From: Saccharopolyspora aridisoli
Lineage (GTDB): Bacteria > Actinomycetota > Actinomycetes > Mycobacteriales > Pseudonocardiaceae
Direction: 5' to 3'
DNA length: 42,578 bases
NCBI RefSeq assembly: GCF_004348445.1
Contig: NZ_SMKV01000043.1
Coordinates: 1 to 42,578, forward strand
Part shown: one piece after another, positions 18,957 to 28,448 of the stretch
Layout of the letters: each line of letters opens with the position of its first letter
How positions within the stretch are numbered: the first letter of the stretch is position 1
Translations under genes and position numbers: made by a program
The notes under the pieces: model-generated
Told to the model about the DNA's origin: nothing
The model's database searches: none
Seen by the model: only the letters and a program-made list of their open reading frames with translations

Positions 18957-19066
18957 GCGGACCAGGCAAAACGGTTGCCGCTCAGCCGTGCGGCAGGCTT
19001 GTGGGGCAGGGCACCCCAGGCCGATGTCCGGCCGATCGGCCGCGAGCGGAGGTCTAGGCTGCTGGG

Positions 19067-19468
19067 GTGCTCGCTGTTCAGGTGGTCCTTTGCGCGGTTC
19101 TGATCCTCGGCGGAGCGGCCCTGCTGCTGCTCGGGTTCCGAGGCCTACGGGGTTCGCTGCCCCTCAACACCTACGTCGGCGTGCGGACTCCCGCCGCGAT
19201 GCGCAGCGAGGAGGCGTTCGAGCTCGCCAACCGCGCCGCCGGTCCGGCGATGCTGGCCGCCGGTGCGATCGCCGCGCTGGCGGGGGCCTCGATGCCGGCG
19301 CTGGCGAGCGGGTTCAGCGTCGCGATGGTCGCGGTGCTCGGACTGGTCGGCGCGTTCGTGCTGATGACCCTCGGCGGAGTTGTGGGCAACCGGGCCGCGG
19401 AAACCGTGCCCGCCCCCGCTCCGGCCGGTGGCTGCGGCGGCTGCGCGGGCGGCTGCTGCGGCGGCTGA
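19067..19468 (+). CDS. SdpI-family membrane protein with Gly/Cys tail
   Basis: The 133-residue protein has three hydrophobic segments (about 2-24, 60-82, 84-108). Between the first and second is the SdpI-family sequence LPLNTYVGVRTPAAMRSEEAFELANRAAG. SdpI of Bacillus is an immunity protein against the SDP toxin, but actinobacterial relatives have no assigned role. The C-terminus ends in a Gly/Cys-rich tail with four Cys (GGCGGCAGGCCGG), which may bind metal or be chance low complexity. GTG 19067 follows TAGGCT at six bases, a leaderless layout. It converges on yqgE over a DnaA-box palindrome. Confidence 0.75.
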   Translation: MLAVQVVLCAVLILGGAALLLLGFRGLRGSLPLNTYVGVRTPAAMRSEEAFELANRAAGPAMLAAGAIAALAGASMPALASGFSVAMVAVLGLVGAFVLMTLGGVVGNRAAETVPAPAPAGGCGGCAGGCCGG

Positions 19469-19611
19469 CCGGAACGAGACAACCGCGCGACTCCCTTCCC
19501 TCGGCGGTAGGGGTGGCGCGGGACCGACTGGCGAGAACGAGGGCTCGCGGCTGCACATGGTGCTCACAGGTCAAAGCAAGCTTGACGTGCACCGACGCAC
19601 TTCTCCCCAAG

Positions 19612-19648
19612 TTGTCCACAGGCAGTTGTCCACAGGTCTGTGGACAAC
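19612..19648. promoter_or_regulatory. Cluster of three DnaA boxes, two forming a perfect palindrome
   Basis: TTGTCCACA occurs at 19612-19620 and 19626-19634, and its inverse TGTGGACAA at 19639-19647. All three match the strong DnaA box TTATNCACA-type consensus used by high-GC actinobacteria (TTGTCCACA). Boxes two and three sit in a perfect inverted repeat, 11-bp arms at 19625-19635 and 19638-19648. It lies between convergent genes about 23 kb from the dnaA-side boxes. It could be a DnaA-titration or reactivation site, or a hairpin terminator that mimics boxes. Confidence 0.7.
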
Positions 19649-20220
19649 TAGTTCAGCTTCACGTCGCCGGGATGCGTGGCCAGGAATGCCAGGGGCGGCC
19701 CCTGCCTGCGCAGCACCCTCGGCCACAGCTCGGTGTCGGGGTCGGCGATGACGTCGTCGGGCAACGCGGGAACGATCAGCCAGTCACCCCTGTCGATCTC
19801 CCCGGCCAGCTGTCCGGCGTCCCAGCCCGCGTAGCCGGCGAAGAACCGCAGCCCGCGTGCCTTGGGCGCGAGCTCCTCCGGGTCCCCGTCCAGGTCGACC
19901 ATCCCCACCGGGCCCCGCACACCCACCACGCCCTCGATCGCCGAGACGTCCTCACCCGCTCGCAGCGTCGCCAGGCAGATGGCCGTGCGCTGCTCGACGG
20001 GTCCGCCCACGAACAGCGACTGGGGGAGCGTGGCGTGGTCGCCCCACTTCGGGAGCACGTCGTGCACCGCGACCTCGCTCGGCCGGTTCAGCACGACGCC
20101 GAGGGTGCCCTCCGCGCGGTGGTGGATGACGTAGACGACGGTTCGCCGGAAGTTCTTGTCCATCAGCTGCGGAGCAGCGACCAGCAGCGTCCCCGGCTCC
20201 ACCTCAGCGTCCGATCCCAC
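19648..20220 (-). CDS. yqgE: YqgE/AlgH family protein
   Basis: The 190-residue cytosolic protein belongs to the YqgE/AlgH family (PF02622). Family landmarks are GTLLVAAPQLMDKNFRRTVVYVIHH near the start, GTLGVVLNRP, LFVGGPVE, FAGYAGWDAGQLAGEI and the C-terminal WPRVLRRQG. The biochemical function of the family is not established. The GTG at 20220 directly follows GCGGAG; a GTG at 20202 could also serve. The TAG stop overlaps the end of the DnaA-box palindrome. Mycobacteria also carry yqgE near leuS, as here. Confidence 0.9.
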   Translation of the reverse strand: MGSDAEVEPGTLLVAAPQLMDKNFRRTVVYVIHHRAEGTLGVVLNRPSEVAVHDVLPKWGDHATLPQSLFVGGPVEQRTAICLATLRAGEDVSAIEGVVGVRGPVGMVDLDGDPEELAPKARGLRFFAGYAGWDAGQLAGEIDRGDWLIVPALPDDVIADPDTELWPRVLRRQGPPLAFLATHPGDVKLN

Positions 20221-20343
20221 CTCCGCATGATCTCACCGGATGGGCGGAGCTGACCCCTTCCCCGCGCAACAAGATGAGCGGAAAACGGGAAATCGTGACG
20301 AACGAATGATGACCAGCCAGCAGTAGCAACCACTGGTCACCAC

Positions 20344-20359
20344 TCAGTACTAATACTGA
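20344..20359. repeat. Short inverted repeat TCAGTA-N4-TACTGA
   Basis: A 6-4-6 inverted repeat lies just after the cca stop and within the AT-richer gap between yqgE and cca (20221-20371). In the minus direction it follows the end of cca, and it could act as a weak terminator or as an operator for yqgE. No clear T-run is present. Confidence 0.35.
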
Positions 20360-20371
20360 AACGCTGAAGGC

Positions 20372-21856
20372 TCACTGACCTGGGGTTTCGATGCCCTGCT
20401 CGCGAGCCCAGCGGTGGAGTTCCTCGACGGCCTCCTCGCGGGACATGGGTCCGCGATCCAGCCGGAGCTCCTTGAGGTGCTTCCACGCCTTGCCCACGAT
20501 CGGCCCCGGATCCACACCGAGCAGACCCATGATCTCGTTGCCGTCGAGGTCCGGGCGCACCTTCGCCAGGTCCTCCTCAGCGGCGATCCGATCGATCCGC
20601 TCCTCGAGGTCGTCGTAGGCGCGCTGCAGCGCGTTGGCCTTGCGCTTGTTGCGGGTCGTGCAGTCCGCGCGCACCAGCTTGTGCAGCCGGGGCAGCAGCG
20701 GACCCGCGTCGTTGACGTAGCGGCGCACCGCCGAGTCGGTCCACTGCCCGTCGCTGTAGCCGTGGAACCGCAGGTGCAGGAACACCAGATCAGCGACCTG
20801 GTTGGTGACGTCCTTGGGGTAGCGCAGCGCGCGCATCCGCTTGCGGGTCATCTTCGCGCCGACCACCTCGTGGTGGTGGAAGCTCACCCCGCCGCCGGAC
20901 TCGAAACGCCGCGTCGCCGGCTTGCCGATGTCGTGGAGCAGCGCGGCCATCCGCAGCACCAGGTCCGGTTCGGCGTCCGGGTCAGCCGCTCTCTCCAGGT
21001 CGACGGCCTGGTCGAGCACGGTCAGCGAGTGGCCGTAGACGTCCTTGTGCTGGTGGTGCTCGTCGATCTCCAGCTTCATCGCCGGCACCTCGGGCAGCAC
21101 GTGATCGGCCAGGCCGGAGGAGACCAGCAGCTCCACACCGCGCCTCGGGAACTCGCCGCACAGCAGCTTCGAGAGCTCCACCTGCACCCGCTCGGGGGTG
21201 ATCCGGGCGATCTCGGCCGACATCTCGGTCATCGCCGTCACCACCCGGTCGCTGGGGGTGAAACCCAGCTGGGCGACGAAGCGGGCAGCGCGCAACATCC
21301 GCAGCGGGTCGTCGGCGAAGGAATCTTCCGGCGCGGCCGGGGTGTCGAGCCGCTTGTCGACCAGGTCGGTCATGCCGCCGTGCAGGTCGACGAAGGCGCG
21401 CTCGGACAGCTGGATGGCCATCGCGTTGACGGTGAAGTCGCGGCGCACCAGGTCGCCCTCGATGGTGTCGCCGAAGGCCACCTCGGGGTTGCGGCCGACG
21501 CGGTCGTAGCTGTCGGCGCGGAAGGTCGTGATCTCCACGGTGGTGCCGTGCCGGTAGGCACCGAGCGTGCCGAACTGGATGCCGTTGTCCCAGATCGTCT
21601 CCGCCCACCCGGTCAGCAGCTCGCGGACCTGCTCAGGCCGCGCGTCGGTGGTGAAGTCCAGGTCCGTGCCCAGGCGACCCAGCAGCGCGTCCCGCACGCT
21701 GCCCCCGACCAGGTACAGCCGGTGACCGGCTGCGGCGAACCGGTTGCCGAGCTCCTCGGCGACCGGTGCGACCTTGATCAGCTCGACGACCGCGTTGCGC
21801 TGGGCGTCCCGCTCCAGGGACGTCGGGCCGGAACCGATGGGCTGCTCGTTAGACAC
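20372..21856 (-). CDS. cca: CCA tRNA nucleotidyltransferase
   Basis: The 494-residue class II nucleotidyltransferase adds or repairs the 3' CCA of tRNAs. The head domain shows LVGGSVRDALLGR (51-61) and the metal-binding pair DLD (65-67), then RRDFTVNAMA and DDPLRMLRAARF. An HD domain follows with LLHDIGKP (H308-D309). This Pol-A-head plus HD form is the actinobacterial Cca (annotated PcnA in mycobacteria). GTG 21856 follows TACCCT by eight bases and is probably leaderless; longer upstream frames lack support. It diverges from the NUDIX gene, as in mycobacteria (Rv3907c-Rv3908). Confidence 0.95.
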   Translation of the reverse strand: MSNEQPIGSGPTSLERDAQRNAVVELIKVAPVAEELGNRFAAAGHRLYLVGGSVRDALLGRLGTDLDFTTDARPEQVRELLTGWAETIWDNGIQFGTLGAYRHGTTVEITTFRADSYDRVGRNPEVAFGDTIEGDLVRRDFTVNAMAIQLSERAFVDLHGGMTDLVDKRLDTPAAPEDSFADDPLRMLRAARFVAQLGFTPSDRVVTAMTEMSAEIARITPERVQVELSKLLCGEFPRRGVELLVSSGLADHVLPEVPAMKLEIDEHHQHKDVYGHSLTVLDQAVDLERAADPDAEPDLVLRMAALLHDIGKPATRRFESGGGVSFHHHEVVGAKMTRKRMRALRYPKDVTNQVADLVFLHLRFHGYSDGQWTDSAVRRYVNDAGPLLPRLHKLVRADCTTRNKRKANALQRAYDDLEERIDRIAAEEDLAKVRPDLDGNEIMGLLGVDPGPIVGKAWKHLKELRLDRGPMSREEAVEELHRWAREQGIETPGQ

Positions 21857-21981
21857 GATTAACCAGGGTATCGGCCACGCGAGACCGCCCACGACGCACG
21901 CCCGGGAGTGCGCCCAGGTTCCACCGCCCGCGCCGCTGAGCAGAACGACCACGCGATCCTGGAGCAATTACCATCAGGGGC

Positions 21982-22551
21982 ATGCCCCCGTCGCCCGGCC
22001 GCTCCGGCGGTTCCCAGCCGGGGCGTCGAAACCGGCGCCGACGGCGTCGGTTGCGGACTGTCGACGAGACCTCGGCGGGCGGGCTGGTGATTGACGGCGT
22101 GCACGGGCTAGCTGCGATCATCGGGAGGCTCGATCGCAGGGGGCGGCTTCTGTGGTCGCTGCCGAAGGGGCACATCGAGCCTGGTGAGACGCCGGAGCAC
22201 ACCGCGGTGCGGGAAGTCGCTGAGGAGACCGGCATCATCGGCCGTGTTGTGACCGCGATCGGCACCATCGATTACTGGTTCGTCGCGGGAAATCGGCGAA
22301 TCCACAAGACCGTGCACCACTTCCTGATGGATGCGGTGGGCGGAGAGCTGTCCGACGAGGACGTGGAGGTCACCGAGGTGGCATGGGTGCCGCTCGGTGA
22401 GCTGGACGAGGTGTTGGCCTACGCCGACGAACGCCGGCTGGTGCGCCGGGCCCTGAGCCTGCGCGACGACGGCGATCGCGGTGTGGGTCTCGTTGGAAGC
22501 GAGCGCCTCGGGGCACGACCGACGAGAGGGAGCGGGACGGAGCAGGCGTGA
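21982..22551 (+). CDS. NUDIX hydrolase (MutT4-like)
   Basis: The 189-residue protein carries a full Nudix box at residues 63-85: G63-x5-E69, then REVAEETGI (R77-E78 and E81-E82). It hydrolyses some nucleoside diphosphate-X compound, and by synteny is the orthologue of mycobacterial MutT4. The N-terminus (1-26) is an unusual Arg-rich patch, with runs of [14 protein letters not shown] 21982 lies seven bases after TACCAT, suggesting a leaderless transcript. The stop overlaps the next gene as GTGA, so it opens the DUF6049-murJ operon. Confidence 0.92.
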   Translation: MPPSPGRSGGSQPGRRNRRRRRRLRTVDETSAGGLVIDGVHGLAAIIGRLDRRGRLLWSLPKGHIEPGETPEHTAVREVAEETGIIGRVVTAIGTIDYWFVAGNRRIHKTVHHFLMDAVGGELSDEDVEVTEVAWVPLGELDEVLAYADERRLVRRALSLRDDGDRGVGLVGSERLGARPTRGSGTEQA

Positions 22552-24761
22552 GGTTTCTGCTGGCCGCGCTGTGCGCGCTGCTGATGGTCGCGATGCTGCC
22601 GGTCACACCGGCGACCGCGCAGAGCGGCAGTTCAGCCGACTTCGACGTGACCAAGGTCACACCTTCGGTGGTGGGCGCGGGCTCGCCGGGGGAGGTCGTC
22701 GTCAGCGGCACACTGACCAACCGCAGCGGACGCGCCTTGAACGGCGTCCAGGCCCGCATCGAGCGCGGCACCCCGCCGACCAGCGAACCCGCCGTCCAGC
22801 GCGCCATGCGCGAGGGCGTCAGCAGCATCACCGAGGCGTCCTCCTCCCCGGTCGCCGACCGGCTCGAACCCGGCCAGTCGCGGCCCGTCAAGGTCCGCAT
22901 ACCGCTGGTCGGCGCGAATTCGCTGCAGCTGAGCCAGACCGGCGTCTACCCGCTGGTGGTCAACATCCAGGCCGGGCGCAGCACGGTCGCCGAAACCCAG
23001 TTCCTGCTGCCGGTCACCTCACTCCCCGGACAACCGCCGATGCGCCCCGCGCAGGCCACCCCGGCGACCCTCGTCGTGCCGATCGTCGACGCGCCGCGGC
23101 TGGAGCGCGAAGCGCTGCCGGGCGGTCGCGCGGTGCTCGTCGACGACCAGCTGTCCACTTCGCTGGCCCCCGGAGGTCGGCTCTACGACCTCGTGCAAGC
23201 CATCAGCGACAGCGCCCCGGCCGGATCTTCGCTGGGCAACGCGCTGTGCTTCGCCATCGACCCGGACCTGCTGATCACCGCGAAGGCCATGCAGGGCGGC
23301 TACCAGGTCCGCCAGCCCAACGGCGCCCTCGTCGAGGGCATCGGCCGCTCCGCCGCCGACCTGTGGCTGACCAAGCTGCGCCAGGCCACCACCGGCCGCT
23401 GCGTGATCCCGCTGCCCTACGCCGACGCTGACGTGGTCGCGCTGGGACGCGCCGGGCTCGGCGACCTGGTCAACGGCGCGATGGACGGCGCCCAGCTGCT
23501 CAGCGCCCCGGACGGCCTCGGCGTCGAACCGCGCGACGTGATGTGGCCGATCGAAGGCGCCCTGGCCGAGAAGCCCGTGGGCGACCTGCCGTCGACGATG
23601 TTGCTGGACACCCGCGCGGTGAACGTCCCGGCCGGCTCGCTGACCCCGGTCAAGCTGCGCGGCCAAGGCCGGACCGCGATCCCGATCGACCCGCTGCTGG
23701 CGTCCGCGTTGGACCCCAACCGCGACACCAAGCAGGAGGTCACCGAACCCTCACCGCCCAGCGGCGGCGCGCTGACCTCGCAGAACGCGCTCGGCGCACT
23801 GGCCTTCCGGGCGACCGGCGGATTCGTCCCGAACGCGACCTCGGTGCTGGTGCCGCCCCGCCGCTGGAACATGCGGGCCGACGACCTGCGCGGACTGCTC
23901 ACCGGCATGTCGAAGATGGACGCCGACGGGCTGATCCGGCTCACCGCGCTGCCGTCGCCCAACCCGGCGACGCTCGCCGAGGCCGACCTGACCTACCCGG
24001 TGCAGGCCGGTGGCTCGGAGATCCCGCGCGAGGTGATCGACAAGCTGGCCGCGCAGAACTTCAAGGTCGGTGACCTGGCGCGATCCTCCGAGTCAGACCG
24101 CGCCCAGACCGTCTCGCCCGGCCGGGTCACCACACCGCTGCGCAACGGACTGCTGCACGGCGTCTCCAGCGCCTGGCGCGGCAACTCCGGCGCGGCCGAG
24201 GACTGGGTCCGCCGAGCAACCGGGCCGATCAACGACATGCTCCGCAAGGTCCGCATCGAGGAGTACCCGGGCACCACCAACCGGTTGTCCTCGGACAGCC
24301 CGATCCCCGTCACCGTCGTCAACGACCTGCCGTTCACCGTCGGCATCCGGTTCAAGATCCCCACCGTCCCGGGGGTCGAGGTGCAGCACGACTTCGGCGG
24401 CGGCCTGGCCACCGTGCCCGCCAACGGACGACGCCAGTTCATGCTGGAGGCGTCGGCGAAGCGCGCCGGCCGGTTCATGGTCGACATCAGCGTGACCGCC
24501 GGCTCGGGCACCCCGCTGGGCCCCACCAAGCGGCTGCCGATGGAGTCCACCGAGTACGGCGCGATGATCCCGTGGCTCACCGGCATCGCCGGAGCCGTGC
24601 TGGTGCTGATGTCGGTGCGGCGGATCGTGAAGAAGGCCAAGGCCCGCCGGGAGCGCACCCTGGCAGCTCGCAAGTCGGTGGACGAGGCGGAGACGCAGCC
24701 GCTGGCGCACACGGTGACGTCCTCCCAGTCCGCTCCGGAGGGCAACCGCGACCAGGGCTGA
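22548..24761 (+). CDS. DUF6049 family secreted/membrane protein
   Basis: The 737-residue protein has an N-terminal signal sequence ([21 protein letters not shown]), a very large external part, and one C-terminal helix ([15 protein letters not shown], about 678-694) followed by a basic cytoplasmic tail. It is thus anchored with the bulk outside. It corresponds to mycobacterial Rv3909, always found just before murJ/mviN. The external part starts with an Ig-like region ([23 protein letters not shown]). Its function is unknown, but the constant neighbourhood suggests a role in peptidoglycan precursor export. GTG 22548 overlaps the NUDIX stop. Confidence 0.85.
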   Translation: MRFLLAALCALLMVAMLPVTPATAQSGSSADFDVTKVTPSVVGAGSPGEVVVSGTLTNRSGRALNGVQARIERGTPPTSEPAVQRAMREGVSSITEASSSPVADRLEPGQSRPVKVRIPLVGANSLQLSQTGVYPLVVNIQAGRSTVAETQFLLPVTSLPGQPPMRPAQATPATLVVPIVDAPRLEREALPGGRAVLVDDQLSTSLAPGGRLYDLVQAISDSAPAGSSLGNALCFAIDPDLLITAKAMQGGYQVRQPNGALVEGIGRSAADLWLTKLRQATTGRCVIPLPYADADVVALGRAGLGDLVNGAMDGAQLLSAPDGLGVEPRDVMWPIEGALAEKPVGDLPSTMLLDTRAVNVPAGSLTPVKLRGQGRTAIPIDPLLASALDPNRDTKQEVTEPSPPSGGALTSQNALGALAFRATGGFVPNATSVLVPPRRWNMRADDLRGLLTGMSKMDADGLIRLTALPSPNPATLAEADLTYPVQAGGSEIPREVIDKLAAQNFKVGDLARSSESDRAQTVSPGRVTTPLRNGLLHGVSSAWRGNSGAAEDWVRRATGPINDMLRKVRIEEYPGTTNRLSSDSPIPVTVVNDLPFTVGIRFKIPTVPGVEVQHDFGGGLATVPANGRRQFMLEASAKRAGRFMVDISVTAGSGTPLGPTKRLPMESTEYGAMIPWLTGIAGAVLVLMSVRRIVKKAKARRERTLAARKSVDEAETQPLAHTVTSSQSAPEGNRDQG

Positions 24762-24784
24762 CCGGGTGGCCGAGAACCGGAGCA

Positions 24785-24796
24785 AGTTCGCGAACT
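24785..24796. repeat. Perfect palindrome AGTTCGCGAACT before murJ
   Basis: A 12-bp perfect palindrome is extended by weaker flanking pairing (GGAGC on the left with GCTTC on the right). It lies in the 102-bp gap between the DUF6049 gene and murJ. It could be an operator or an intra-operon hairpin; no T-run follows. Confidence 0.4.
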
Positions 24797-24863
24797 GCTT
24801 CTGAGATCCTGGTGCGAACGTCCCGGTGCTCCCGGGTGGCGCAGGCGGGTAAGGATTGAGGCA

Positions 24864-26672
24864 GTGAACCGACAAGATCCACGGCGGAGGAGCGGGCAGC
24901 CGGACGGCCCGACCATGCCGATCCACCGCACCCCCGTGCCGGGCGCGGGCGGCAGGCAGGGCTGGCACGTCGCCGAGACGCAGCCGATCGCGGCGATCCC
25001 AGCCGAGCCAGGACCGGACCAGGCGTTCGAGCAGTCCGCCGAGCAGACCCAGGTCATCCGGCCCGTCTCGCCCGGCAAGCCGTCGCTGCTCAAGGCCAGC
25101 GGTTCGATGGCCATCGCGACGCTGATCAGCCGGATCACCGGCTTCCTGTGGAAGCTGCTGCTGGCCTTCGCGGTCGGATTCGGCGTCGTCAACGACTCGT
25201 TCAACGTCTCCAACACGCTGCCCAACAGCATCTTCGAGCTGCTCATCGGCGGCGTGCTCACCAGCGTCGTGGTGCCGGTGCTGGTGCGCTCGCAGAAGGC
25301 CGACGCCGACGGCGGCGAGCGGTTCGTGCAGCAGATGATGACGTTGGCCGTGGTGGTGCTGGGCATCGGCACGCTGATCGCCGTGCTCTGCGCCCCGCTG
25401 CTGACCTGGATCTTCGTCACCGAGTCGGACACCTCGAACACCGAGCTGGTCAACGTCCTGGCCTACCTGCTGCTGCCGCAGATCTTCTTCTACGGCCTGT
25501 CGGCGCTGGCAGGCGCGATCCTGCAGTCCAAGCAGATCTTCAGCCCGCCGGCCTGGGCACCGGTGGTCAACAACCTGGTCGTGATCGTCACGATCGGCGT
25601 CTACATGCTGGTGCCGGGCGAGATGTCGGTGAACCCGGTGTCGATGACCGACGCGCACGTGCTGGTGCTGGGCGTGGGCGTCACGCTCGGCGTGGTCAGC
25701 CAGGCCGCCATCCAGATCCCCGCCCTGCGCGCCACCGGCTTCACCTTCCGCTGGCGCTGGGGCTGGGACTCGCGGCTGTCGGAGTTCAGCGGTCTGGCGC
25801 TGTGGATGCTGGCCTACGTCGCGGTCAGCCAAGTCGGCCTGGTCGCGCTGAGCCGGGTCGCCTTCACCGGCGACGCGGGCGGCTGGTCGACCTACAACTA
25901 CGTGTGGATGCTGCTGCAGCTGCCCTACGGCGTCATCGGCTTCTCGATCATGACCGCGATCCTGCCGCGCATGTCGGCGGCCGCGGCGGACCAGGACTAC
26001 GCCAAGGTCATCGACGACCTGTCGCTGGGCAACCGGTTGTCGACCGTGACGCTGATGCCGGTCAGCGCGGTGATGACCGCGCTCGGCGTGCCGCTGGCGC
26101 TGTCGCTGTTCGCGCTGCGCGGCGAGACCGGATCGGCCACGACACTGGGTCTGGCCCTGGCGATTTCGGCCTTCGGCGTGCTGCCGTACGCGCTGACGAT
26201 GATGCAGATGCGGACGTTCAACGCGCTCAACGACGCCCGCACCCCGACGCTGATCATGGTCGTGATGACGGTCGCGAAGGTGTTGCTGGCGGTACTGGTG
26301 GCCGCGATGCTGCCTTCGAACGAGATCGTGTTCGGCCTGACCTTCGTCAACTCCTTCACCTTCATCGTCGGCTGGCTGGTCGGCGAGGCGTGGTTGCGGC
26401 ACCGGCTCGGCCCGCTCGGCAGCAGCCGATTCCTGGTGACGCTGAGCAAATCTCTCTTCGCCTCGGTGATCGGCGGACTCGCCGCGTGGGGTGTCGCGGT
26501 CGGCATCGACGCGCTCGTGCCGGGTTCGGCGGGCGCCGGAACCGGATGGCTGCAGCTGCTGATCGGCAGCGTGGTGGGCTTCGCGGTGATCTTCGGGTTG
26601 ATGTCGATGCTTCGAGTGGCCGAACTTCAGCCCGCGATCGGGCGCCTCACCGGTTTGCTGCGTCGTCGCTGA
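24864..26672 (+). CDS. murJ: Lipid II flippase MurJ (MviN)
   Basis: The 602-residue polytopic membrane protein moves lipid II across the membrane for peptidoglycan synthesis. After a 75-residue polar, Pro-rich cytoplasmic N-terminus, helices begin at LLKASGSMAIATLISRITGFLWKLLLAFAVG. The family motifs VNDSFNVSNTLPNSIFELLIGGVLTSVVVPVLVR and QIFFYGLSALAGAILQSKQIFSPPAWAPVVNNLVVI are present, and about 14 helices follow. The protein ends soon after its last helix (GLLRRR). It therefore lacks the pseudokinase domain fused to mycobacterial MviN; that domain is the next gene. GTG 24864 follows GGATTGAGG. Confidence 0.95.
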   Translation: MNRQDPRRRSGQPDGPTMPIHRTPVPGAGGRQGWHVAETQPIAAIPAEPGPDQAFEQSAEQTQVIRPVSPGKPSLLKASGSMAIATLISRITGFLWKLLLAFAVGFGVVNDSFNVSNTLPNSIFELLIGGVLTSVVVPVLVRSQKADADGGERFVQQMMTLAVVVLGIGTLIAVLCAPLLTWIFVTESDTSNTELVNVLAYLLLPQIFFYGLSALAGAILQSKQIFSPPAWAPVVNNLVVIVTIGVYMLVPGEMSVNPVSMTDAHVLVLGVGVTLGVVSQAAIQIPALRATGFTFRWRWGWDSRLSEFSGLALWMLAYVAVSQVGLVALSRVAFTGDAGGWSTYNYVWMLLQLPYGVIGFSIMTAILPRMSAAAADQDYAKVIDDLSLGNRLSTVTLMPVSAVMTALGVPLALSLFALRGETGSATTLGLALAISAFGVLPYALTMMQMRTFNALNDARTPTLIMVVMTVAKVLLAVLVAAMLPSNEIVFGLTFVNSFTFIVGWLVGEAWLRHRLGPLGSSRFLVTLSKSLFASVIGGLAAWGVAVGIDALVPGSAGAGTGWLQLLIGSVVGFAVIFGLMSMLRVAELQPAIGRLTGLLRRR

Positions 26673-26687
26673 CATCCGCGTCACGTA

Positions 26688-26718
26688 CCCTCATGAAGGA
26701 AGTCTCCTTCCGTGAGGG
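26688..26718 (+). repeat. Hairpin between murJ and the pseudokinase gene
   Basis: Arms CCCTCA (26688-26693) with TGAGGG (26713-26718) and AAGGA (26696-26700) with TCCTT (26705-26709) form a stem-loop with small internal loops. There is no T-run, so partial termination, RNA stability or differential expression within the operon are all possible. Confidence 0.5.
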
Positions 26719-26756
26719 CAACCCGTAGGCGGACCGGGAGGAGCGGGAGAGGGAAG

Positions 26757-28316
26757 GTGACCAGCAAACCCACCCAGCGGATCGCGGCGGACAGCGACGA
26801 ACCGGAAGCCGAAGCTTCGGCGGAGCAGCTCACACCGGGCCGGGTCTTGGACCACGGCCGGTATCGGCTGCTCTCCAAAGTCGGCTCGGACGAGCGCTGC
26901 AACGCCGAATTGTGGCGTGCCAAGGACGGAGTCCTGGGCCGCGACGTCGCGTTGACGATCCTGATCGGGGATCGCGCCGACGCTCAGGCCGCCACCAACG
27001 CGCGACGCACCCTGGAACGCGCGATGCACGCCAGCACCTTCAACCACGTCGGCGTCGCGCGGGTGCTCGACGTCGTCACGCAGTCCGCAGGTGATCCGCC
27101 CGGCGTTCTCGGCCTGGTCATCGCCGAATGGACGCACGGCACGGACCTCTTGGACCTGGTCGCCGAAGGACCGCTGCCTCCCGGAACCGCCGCTCGGCTG
27201 ATGCAACCGCTGGCCGCCGCGGTGGAATCGGCGCACCACGCCGGTCTGGTCCTGGGCGCCGACCACCCGCAGCGCATCCGGGTCACGCCCGAAGGCGAAG
27301 TGCGGATGGCGTTCCCGGGTCCGCTCTCCCACGCTTCCTCCAGCGACGACGTGCGGGGGCTCGGCGCCGCGCTGTACCTGCTGCTGACCGGGCGCTGGGC
27401 GCTCGGCGACACGCCCGAGGGCCTGCCGTCGGCCCCGACCGGACCGGACGGAAACCTGGTCGCACCGCGCACTCTCCGCCCGACCGTGCCGATGGAGCTG
27501 TCCACCGTCGCGGTTCGCGCGCTGGGCAACCCGGATTCGACCGGCACCACCGGGGGAGTCCGGACCGGCGCCGCCGTGCTGCGAGTGCTGGAGCAGTACG
27601 CGACCTACGAGCCGGCGAACACGCTGACCAACGGTGCGCCGCCAGCCGAGTCCAACGAGGTGTGGCGTCGCGACGACCCGAAGCCGGACCAGGCCAAGCG
27701 CCGCAAGCTCGCGATCAGCGTCGGCGTGCTCGCGGTCGCGACGATCCTGGTGGTCGGCTGGATCGCGGTCGGCGTGATCGGCATCTTCACCGAGTCGAAC
27801 CAGTCCAGCGGCAGCGGCCAGGTGATCCAGGGCAACAACCCCGGAACCGCCACCCAGCAACCGCCGTCGCAGGCGGTGCCGGTGCGGGTCACGGAGGGGA
27901 CGTCGTTCACCGCGCAGGGCGAGCCGGACGCGCCGGGGCGGATCAACAACCTCTTCGACGGTGACCCGGGCACCTACTGGTCGACCTTCGGCTACTTCCA
28001 GCAGCTCGGTCCCGGCGGCATCAACACCGCCACCGGTGCCGTGCTGACGCTGGAACGCCCGTCGGTGCTGCAGCAGGTCGTGATCAACTCGCCGAGCGCA
28101 GGATCGAAGGTCGAGATCCGCCAGGTCGACGGCTCGCCGAGCATGAACTCCAAGCTGCTCGGCAGCGGAGTCCTCGCCGCGGGCGACACCCCGATCAAGC
28201 TGGAGGCGGTCGCGCCCAGCAGCAAGATCATGGTGGTGCTCACCCAGCTGTCCCAGAAGGGCGGCGAGTTCTCCTCGCAGATCAACGAGGTCACGGTCAC
28301 CGGCTCGGTGGCCTGA
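26757..28316 (+). CDS. Membrane pseudokinase with external discoidin-like domain
   Basis: The 519-residue protein has a kinase-like N-terminal domain (about 30-285), one transmembrane helix (about 318-342) and an external C-terminal domain. The kinase fold lacks catalytic residues: the VAIK-type Lys is Thr (VALTIL), the catalytic-loop HRD-K-N is replaced (HHAGLVLGADHPQRI), and no DFG is seen. The external part (GRINNLFDGDPGTYWSTF...) resembles an F5/8 or discoidin-type carbohydrate-binding fold. The same order of domains is fused to MurJ in mycobacterial MviN (Rv3910), where the phosphorylated pseudokinase recruits FhaA. GTG 26757 follows GAGGGAAG. A strong terminator follows the gene. Confidence 0.85.
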   Translation: MTSKPTQRIAADSDEPEAEASAEQLTPGRVLDHGRYRLLSKVGSDERCNAELWRAKDGVLGRDVALTILIGDRADAQAATNARRTLERAMHASTFNHVGVARVLDVVTQSAGDPPGVLGLVIAEWTHGTDLLDLVAEGPLPPGTAARLMQPLAAAVESAHHAGLVLGADHPQRIRVTPEGEVRMAFPGPLSHASSSDDVRGLGAALYLLLTGRWALGDTPEGLPSAPTGPDGNLVAPRTLRPTVPMELSTVAVRALGNPDSTGTTGGVRTGAAVLRVLEQYATYEPANTLTNGAPPAESNEVWRRDDPKPDQAKRRKLAISVGVLAVATILVVGWIAVGVIGIFTESNQSSGSGQVIQGNNPGTATQQPPSQAVPVRVTEGTSFTAQGEPDAPGRINNLFDGDPGTYWSTFGYFQQLGPGGINTATGAVLTLERPSVLQQVVINSPSAGSKVEIRQVDGSPSMNSKLLGSGVLAAGDTPIKLEAVAPSSKIMVVLTQLSQKGGEFSSQINEVTVTGSVA

Positions 28317-28331
28317 CCGCCAGCACGGCGG

Positions 28332-28369
28332 AGCGGATGTGATCGCAGTCACGATCACATCCGCTTTTT
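28332..28369 (+). terminator. Rho-independent terminator after the pseudokinase gene
   Basis: Perfect 14-bp arms at 28332-28345 and 28352-28365 flank a 6-base loop, and TTTTT (28365-28369) follows. It closes the NUDIX-DUF6049-murJ-pseudokinase operon and isolates sigM. Confidence 0.9.
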
Positions 28370-28448
28370 CGTCGGCTGAACAGGGGAATTCGATTCCATT
28401 TCCGCACGAGGGCCTGCCCGTGACTCACGGTCAGTATTGTCTTGAGCC

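Noticed and set aside
18777..18960. T-box riboswitch before leuS
   Set aside because: No T-box sequence (TGGNACCGCG) or specifier-loop stem is found; the leader peptide with three Leu codons explains the region better.
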